The position numbers and the translations under genes are program-made. A stretch of 64,000 bases of DNA from Flavobacteriales bacterium. Its GTDB lineage: Bacteria > Bacteroidota > Bacteroidia > Flavobacteriales_D > CAJJDF01. Under the pieces are notes generated by a model. That model saw nothing but the letters and a program-made list of their open reading frames with translations, searched no databases and was not told the origin of the DNA. Where the stretch lies: assembly GCA_018609055.1 (NCBI GenBank), contig JABAYJ010000008.1:186001-250000 (forward strand). The letters are read 5' to 3'. This document shows positions 59,596 through 64,000 of the stretch, one piece after another (within the stretch, counting starts at the first letter, position 1; each line of letters begins with the position of its first letter).

Positions 59596-61515
59596 TTATT
59601 TTTTACCTTTTTTTTGAGCTTGTTGCTGTTTCATAGCTTCTTGCATTCTTTGTTGAAACGCAGATTGTTTTTTTGGTTTAAGCTTATTAGAATCAATTGT
59701 AGCTCTAATTTTATCTTCGCTAATCAAATACTTTTTTACAAAGATCATTAGACCCATAGTAATTAAGTTACCACAGAAATAATAGAATGTTAGACCTGCT
59801 GCATAGTTGTTCAAGAAAAACAACATCATTAGCGGCATCATGTACATAATGATTTTCATGTTGGGCATTCCTGGGTTACTAGGCATGCTCATTTGACTAC
59901 TATTCATCCTTGTGTAAAAGATAGTGGAAATACATAATAGTAATGTGAATAAACTTACGTGATCACCATAGAATGGAATATTAAAACCTAAGTCCATTAC
60001 AGATTCATAAGTAGATAAATCTTCTGCCCAAAGGAAAGATCTTTGTCTTAACTCTAATGAAGAAGGGAAAAATCTAAATACTGCTAATAATATTGGCATT
60101 TGTATAAACAATGGTAAACAACCTGCCATTGGGTTCACTCCAGTTTGGCGATAAAGTGCCATGGTAGCTTGTTGTTTCTTAGCAGCATCTCCATCCTTAA
60201 ACTTAGCGTTAATCTCTTCAATTTCAGGCTTAAGAACCTTCATTTTAGCACTGGACTTGTAGTTTTTATAAGTCAATGGTAGAATAATTAACCTTACTGT
60301 TATTGTTACCAAAAGAATGATTATTCCCATAGCAATACCTAACCCATTTAAAAAGTTAAAGATTGGCATAATAAGCCATTTTGCTGTCCATCTAAAAACT
60401 CCCCAACCCAAGTCAATAATATCTTCTGACTCATTATCATGTGCTTTAAGCACTTCATATTCATTAGGTCCAAAAAAGAATTTAAGAGGAACTTTAGTCT
60501 TATCATCAATTTCAGTTGAAACATTTATTACTGCTTTGTATTCATCCGAATATTTAGCTGTTTTTATTGGATTAGAATAAACATTTCCTCCTTTTTCAAA
60601 TCCATTTTCGGACATTACCATTGAAGAAAAATAACAATGCTTAAAAGCTACCCAATCAGTTTTAGATTCTAACTCTTCTTCAGCTTCAGTTAATTCAGAA
60701 AGGTAAGTTCTTCCATCATCAGATGGCTTATAAAAAACACTACTCATTCTACTTTGCCCTTCAGCTTCCTTCTCTGTTATAAGAGATTTCATTTCCCAGT
60801 TAAGATCAATTTTACCTTCCACTTCATCTTCAAGTCCTGCAAAAGTTAAATTAAAATCTACATCATAATTATCTTCTAACTTATAAGACATTTCAATGTA
60901 CTTACCTTCCTCTGATGTCTTTGCACGTAAAACAATGTTATTGCTTTCAGTTTTAATTGGTGTAAAATATAAGTCGCTTGTCTTAAGATTTTTGCTGCTA
61001 TTCATAGCTATATCAAAAAACATTGTTGAAGAATCTTCATCAAACAACTGAAGAGGTTCTAATATTGGTAAATCCTTTGCAGCAATATCTTTTAAAGAAT
61101 CTCTTGCTATCATGTAGTTAGGGTAACTCTGGTATTTTTTAAGCTCAGCCTTCACTACTTTTCCTCCTTTGCTAGATAAAGTAAGTTTTAGTAAATCATT
61201 CTCAATCGTGTAATAATTTGCTGCTCCTTGAGAAGCTGAAGCAAAAATCCCAAATTGCTTTGTCAATTTAGATTGAGCTAAAGAATCAATCATTCCAAAA
61301 TTTGGGCTAGCAGAATCAGAAACTGTAATTACTTCAACTTCCTCAACATTTTCAGCTAATTGCTCAACATTTTTTAATTCTTGAATACTGTCATTATACT
61401 TAGCTTCTACTTGCTCTCTTGCAAGTTGTTGTTCAGCAGTTTCTTTGTTCAAAAAATTAAAAGTGAATAGTATTCCTAAAATTAGGACTATTCCTATTAT
61501 CGTATTTTTATCCAT
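59596..61515 (-). CDS. yidC: Membrane protein insertase YidC
   Basis: YidC inserts and folds inner-membrane proteins, alone or with SecYEG. The 639-residue protein has TM1 (about 5-22), a large periplasmic beta-sandwich (about 60-370; LSSKGGKVVKAELKKYQSYP) and the conserved five-helix core (about 385-600) with the hydrophilic-groove Arg in ITVRLIILPLTYKNYKSSAKM, QKKPE-equivalent loop KPEIEEINAKF, and GCLPLFIQMPILLAVFRFF, then NLITMGLMIFVKKYL. The C-terminal tail (about 605-639) is Lys/Gln-rich, like other Bacteroidota YidC. First gene of a unit with the DUF6438 gene. Confidence 0.95.
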   Translation of the reverse strand: MDKNTIIGIVLILGILFTFNFLNKETAEQQLAREQVEAKYNDSIQELKNVEQLAENVEEVEVITVSDSASPNFGMIDSLAQSKLTKQFGIFASASQGAANYYTIENDLLKLTLSSKGGKVVKAELKKYQSYPNYMIARDSLKDIAAKDLPILEPLQLFDEDSSTMFFDIAMNSSKNLKTSDLYFTPIKTESNNIVLRAKTSEEGKYIEMSYKLEDNYDVDFNLTFAGLEDEVEGKIDLNWEMKSLITEKEAEGQSRMSSVFYKPSDDGRTYLSELTEAEEELESKTDWVAFKHCYFSSMVMSENGFEKGGNVYSNPIKTAKYSDEYKAVINVSTEIDDKTKVPLKFFFGPNEYEVLKAHDNESEDIIDLGWGVFRWTAKWLIMPIFNFLNGLGIAMGIIILLVTITVRLIILPLTYKNYKSSAKMKVLKPEIEEINAKFKDGDAAKKQQATMALYRQTGVNPMAGCLPLFIQMPILLAVFRFFPSSLELRQRSFLWAEDLSTYESVMDLGFNIPFYGDHVSLFTLLLCISTIFYTRMNSSQMSMPSNPGMPNMKIIMYMMPLMMLFFLNNYAAGLTFYYFCGNLITMGLMIFVKKYLISEDKIRATIDSNKLKPKKQSAFQQRMQEAMKQQQAQKKGKK

Positions 61516-61665
61516 GGGTTGGTTTTATTCTCAAATAAGTTACGAAGATAATTTTTTTTGAGCGAAAAAAGGTCTTAAATTCCAATTAATCCTAACTAAA
61601 ACCCCCCTTTAATTGCAACCTTGGAAAAGAATTTAGATATTTGAAAACACGAATAATCAGCTATC

Positions 61666-62076
61666 TTGAAAGTATTAGTAATAAATGGACCAAATCTTAA
61701 TTTGGTAGGAACACGAAAAACAGAAGTTTATGGTAACGAAAGTCTTTCAGACTATCTGATTTCACTGCAATCTAAATATGATTTTGAAGTGTACCAATCT
61801 AATGTAGAAGGTGAATTGATTAACCGATTACAAAAAGCCGATACCGAGAACTACAAAGGAATTTTAATTAATGCTGGTGGCTACACTCACACTTCTTTTG
61901 CAATTTCTGATTGTATAGAAGCTATTGAAACTCCGGTTATCGAAATTCATATCTCCAATATATTTGATAGAGAAGATTTTAGAAACAAATCACTTATATC
62001 AAAAAACTGTACAGGACATATCACTGGATTTGGACTTAAAAGTTATGAATTGGGATTGAAAGCTTTATTTAGTTAA
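61666..62076 (+). CDS. aroQ: 3-dehydroquinate dehydratase, type II
   Basis: AroQ dehydrates 3-dehydroquinate to 3-dehydroshikimate, the third shikimate step; the enzyme is a dodecamer. The 136-residue chain has VINGPNLNLVGTRKTEVYG at the N terminus (Tyr of the YG pair is the catalytic base), NAGGYTHTSFAISDCI (about 67-83) and EIHISNIFDREDFRNKS (about 92-108) with the active-site His. It starts with TTG at 61666, where homologues start; no ATG occurs before the first conserved block. It is divergent from yidC and away from aroA/aroB. Confidence 0.94.
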   Translation: MKVLVINGPNLNLVGTRKTEVYGNESLSDYLISLQSKYDFEVYQSNVEGELINRLQKADTENYKGILINAGGYTHTSFAISDCIEAIETPVIEIHISNIFDREDFRNKSLISKNCTGHITGFGLKSYELGLKALFS

Positions 62077-62085
62077 GACTAAAAT

Positions 62086-64000
62086 CTACTCAACTATTAG
62101 TTTCTTAGTTATTGAACTCTTTTTTTGATAGAAAGAAACTAAGTACAAACCTTTGGATATTACTGTTACATCAATAGTTTCATTATTAAATAGTTCACTA
62201 ATTAGAATTTTTCCATTCACATCTCTTATTACGATAAGGGTACCTTTTTCAATTCCCATTACATTTAAAAACCCACTATTATTAGGGTTGGGATAAATTT
62301 TTAAGGAAGAAAAATCAGATTCTAAAATAGAGCTGACATTAGAAAAAGTAACAATTATAGTATCGTAAAACACACAACCTAATCCATCAGTAATTTGAAC
62401 CCAAATTGTATTGGAACCCAGTGAAGAGTTTGAGGTGTCTACATTTATTTGTGAAGTAGTAGCGGAGTTACTCCATAAATATGTTGCTCCAGAGATTGGG
62501 GAACCAAGTGTTATCGATTGATTAAGGGCTAATGAAGTGTCATTCCCAAGACTATAATTTGAATTAGAAACTACCATTTCAACAGCTAATCTTGGCGAAA
62601 CACAGTCTCCTTGAGGTCTAAATCCATAATGATAAAAAACTTCTCCGCTAAAATTTCTTGGTGAGTATGAAGTTCCATAAGTGTGACTAATCCCTGTTCC
62701 ACTTAATACTTGAATTGTTGAGTTTGATACATTTTGAGCTCCACCAGAATTTTGGTATGATAGGTATGAAGAACTAGTTTGTAAATACAAATAAACTCCT
62801 AACGTATCATTGGAATTAAGTGTTACAGGAGAAAAAATAACTGTTTTAAAATCACCAGGATTAGCAACTGTAATATTTTCTGTTCCCCAAGGAACCCAAC
62901 CAATATTACTCGATTCATGTCCAATATGACTTCCCATTCTATTTAATCCAATTACTGTTTGTGCACCTACTGAATTCATATTTATCTGAATACTATCAAT
63001 AGTTAACGTATCGTTTGCAACAATATCAAACATAAATCCATTCCAGTTTGTAGAAGCATTGGAAGTGGTAAATAAAGAATTACTATAAAACAAATCACCT
63101 CTAACAACTTCTGGGTAATAGGTGATTGAGGTTAAGACATTAGACAAATTAAAGTTATTTCCATATCCAATAATTTGTCCTCCAACTAAAGAGTCATACC
63201 AAATAACTGTATCATTAATAGAATTACCTTGAGCCATAAGCATACCAACACCTCCTCTACAAATAGTGTCGTTTTGCACAGAAATTAAAGGATGTCCTAA
63301 AGTGACTATTTTTTTGTTTTGAGAAGTATCGTTAGACTTTATTGTATCACTACTAACTATGTATGATCTCACAGAGAAATCAATAGAATTATAGGTATTA
63401 ACAACAAGGCTAACAGTATCAATACTGCAACTGTTAATTGCAGAAATGGAAAACGGAATTATTGAGAAAATACCAGTAGCATTATCTTTAATCTCAAAAT
63501 TTAAACTTAAATTACTTGAATTATTAGTCCCAATATTTCCAATAACTGCATTGATACTTGTATTGCTATCTCCACATGCAGAGATATTTTCAAAATAAAT
63601 ATCATTTAAAACATAATCTAAATATTGAAGTGTATCGGAAACTAGATTTACAATATCCTCTGAAACCACTCTATTATAAAGTATTCTATGACCAGCATTA
63701 TTAAGGTGAGTTCCATCACCAGAATCGTACAAAGTATCAATATCATTATTAGTCCCAACAATTGTTGTCCAAAAGTCAATGGCATAATTTCCAAAATAAT
63801 TAAAAATAGAATCTCTTACCTCTGTCTGAATTATTTTTTTTGCTGTATTGGTGTTCTTAGGTTGTGTTGTACAAACCCACATTTGAACTCCAGCAGTATC
63901 TGCTTCGTTATAAAGAGTTATAAAATTTGACATTTGTTCGTTTACATCAAATCCATTTGCCCCATCATTTGATGGCATATTAACTATAATAGCATCTGGA
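62086..64000 (-). CDS. Secreted SGNH/GDSL-hydrolase-like protein with T9SS type A tail (partial, 5' end beyond window)
   Basis: The reading frame is open to the right edge; seven further codons (PDAIIVN) precede the first ATG at 63978, and continue the block into MPSND, so the start lies outside. Visible part: the C half of an SGNH hydrolase (DAIIVNMPSND with the Asn of block III; DGTHLNNAGH with catalytic Asp/His), then Ig-like and jelly-roll beta domains (about 110-480, including a PKD/HYR-like segment around ATYLWSNSATTSQINVDTS), and a type A sorting domain (LKIYPNPNNSGFLNVM, SKGLYLVSF, KKLIVE). Probably a surface carbohydrate esterase; substrate unknown. Confidence 0.8.
   Translation of the reverse strand, partial: PDAIIVNMPSNDGANGFDVNEQMSNFITLYNEADTAGVQMWVCTTQPKNTNTAKKIIQTEVRDSIFNYFGNYAIDFWTTIVGTNNDIDTLYDSGDGTHLNNAGHRILYNRVVSEDIVNLVSDTLQYLDYVLNDIYFENISACGDSNTSINAVIGNIGTNNSSNLSLNFEIKDNATGIFSIIPFSISAINSCSIDTVSLVVNTYNSIDFSVRSYIVSSDTIKSNDTSQNKKIVTLGHPLISVQNDTICRGGVGMLMAQGNSINDTVIWYDSLVGGQIIGYGNNFNLSNVLTSITYYPEVVRGDLFYSNSLFTTSNASTNWNGFMFDIVANDTLTIDSIQINMNSVGAQTVIGLNRMGSHIGHESSNIGWVPWGTENITVANPGDFKTVIFSPVTLNSNDTLGVYLYLQTSSSYLSYQNSGGAQNVSNSTIQVLSGTGISHTYGTSYSPRNFSGEVFYHYGFRPQGDCVSPRLAVEMVVSNSNYSLGNDTSLALNQSITLGSPISGATYLWSNSATTSQINVDTSNSSLGSNTIWVQITDGLGCVFYDTIIVTFSNVSSILESDFSSLKIYPNPNNSGFLNVMGIEKGTLIVIRDVNGKILISELFNNETIDVTVISKGLYLVSFYQKKSSITKKLIVE

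Noticed and set aside
1..64000. tRNA genes, CRISPR arrays, IS elements, prophage genes, toxin-antitoxin or restriction systems
   Set aside because: Looked for in intergenic gaps and among all plausible coding regions; none seen.

Overview
The window is a contiguous stretch of AT-rich bacterial chromosome from a member of the Bacteroidota, most likely order Flavobacteriales. Evidence for this: promoter -7 elements of the TAnnTTTG type just before many genes; several proteins ending in type IX secretion (T9SS) sorting domains of type A (Por_Secre_tail) and type B (CHU_C, gliding-motility-associated C-terminal domain); a PorP/SprF-like outer-membrane protein beside a TPR/PD40/OmpA protein; Bacteroidota-type versions of Lgt, YidC, ComEC and RNA polymerase omega; and lineage families such as DUF4835, DUF5683, DUF6438, DUF6268 and DUF2147. 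Genus and species cannot be assigned by reading alone.

Layout. 1-1200: a decayed patch with an attC-like motif, a truncated cassette-like ORF, an orphan hypothetical gene, and a PiT phosphate-transporter 5' fragment joined to an Omp85/BamA 3' fragment. 1.2-4.5 kb: DEAD-box-type RNA helicase, pseudouridine synthase, a small membrane protein and an outer-membrane barrel gene broken by one in-frame stop. 4.4-7.4 kb: dapB-aroB-aroA operon (lysine/cell wall and aromatic synthesis; aroQ lies far away at 61.7 kb). 7.6-12.3 kb: S41-type protease, then a UPF0173 hydrolase-parA-parB-DUF5683 operon (chromosome segregation). 12.4-16 kb: LysM/periplasmic-binding-protein fusion and guaA. 16-19.3 kb: bamD-rpoZ-coaBC-DUF4835 operon. 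19.7-25.7 kb: tsaB, a paired active/inactive M16 peptidase set, a barrel protein, rdgB and a GlcD-like oxidase.

25.7-27.1 kb: an accessory gap with a palindromic MITE-like element, a bidirectional terminator, a doubly broken DUF2853 gene, the RNase P RNA gene and a barrel-gene remnant. 27.1-32.6 kb: rarA, a lipid A acyltransferase homologue and the thrS-infC-rpmI-rplT translation operon, in which infC very probably starts at a rare AUA codon. 32.7-39.1 kb: MscS channel and two large divergent T9SS type-B secreted proteins. 39.2-43.8 kb: mtaB, lgt, comEC. 44-47.3 kb: DUF6268 barrel, DUF2147 protein and the PBP4-type carboxypeptidase dacB. 47.3-58.9 kb: ten tightly packed minus-strand genes (two glycosyltransferases, MFS transporter, DUF1684, S15/CocE peptidase, DinB, a TPR-PD40-OmpA-DUF1573 envelope protein, PorP-like barrel, choice-of-anchor B protein). 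59-64 kb: DUF6438 lipoprotein, yidC, aroQ, and a secreted SGNH-hydrolase-like protein cut by the window end.

Most of the window is housekeeping. I found no CRISPR array, prophage, insertion sequence, tRNA, toxin-antitoxin pair or recognisable defence island, and no convincing wholly new system. The items that best repay a second look are the PorP/OmpA-DUF1573/type-A-cargo module (54-58.9 kb), the LysM-PBP fusion (a possible functional analogue of LpoA), the AUA start of infC, and the clusters of decayed genes flanked by attC-like or MITE-like sequence.
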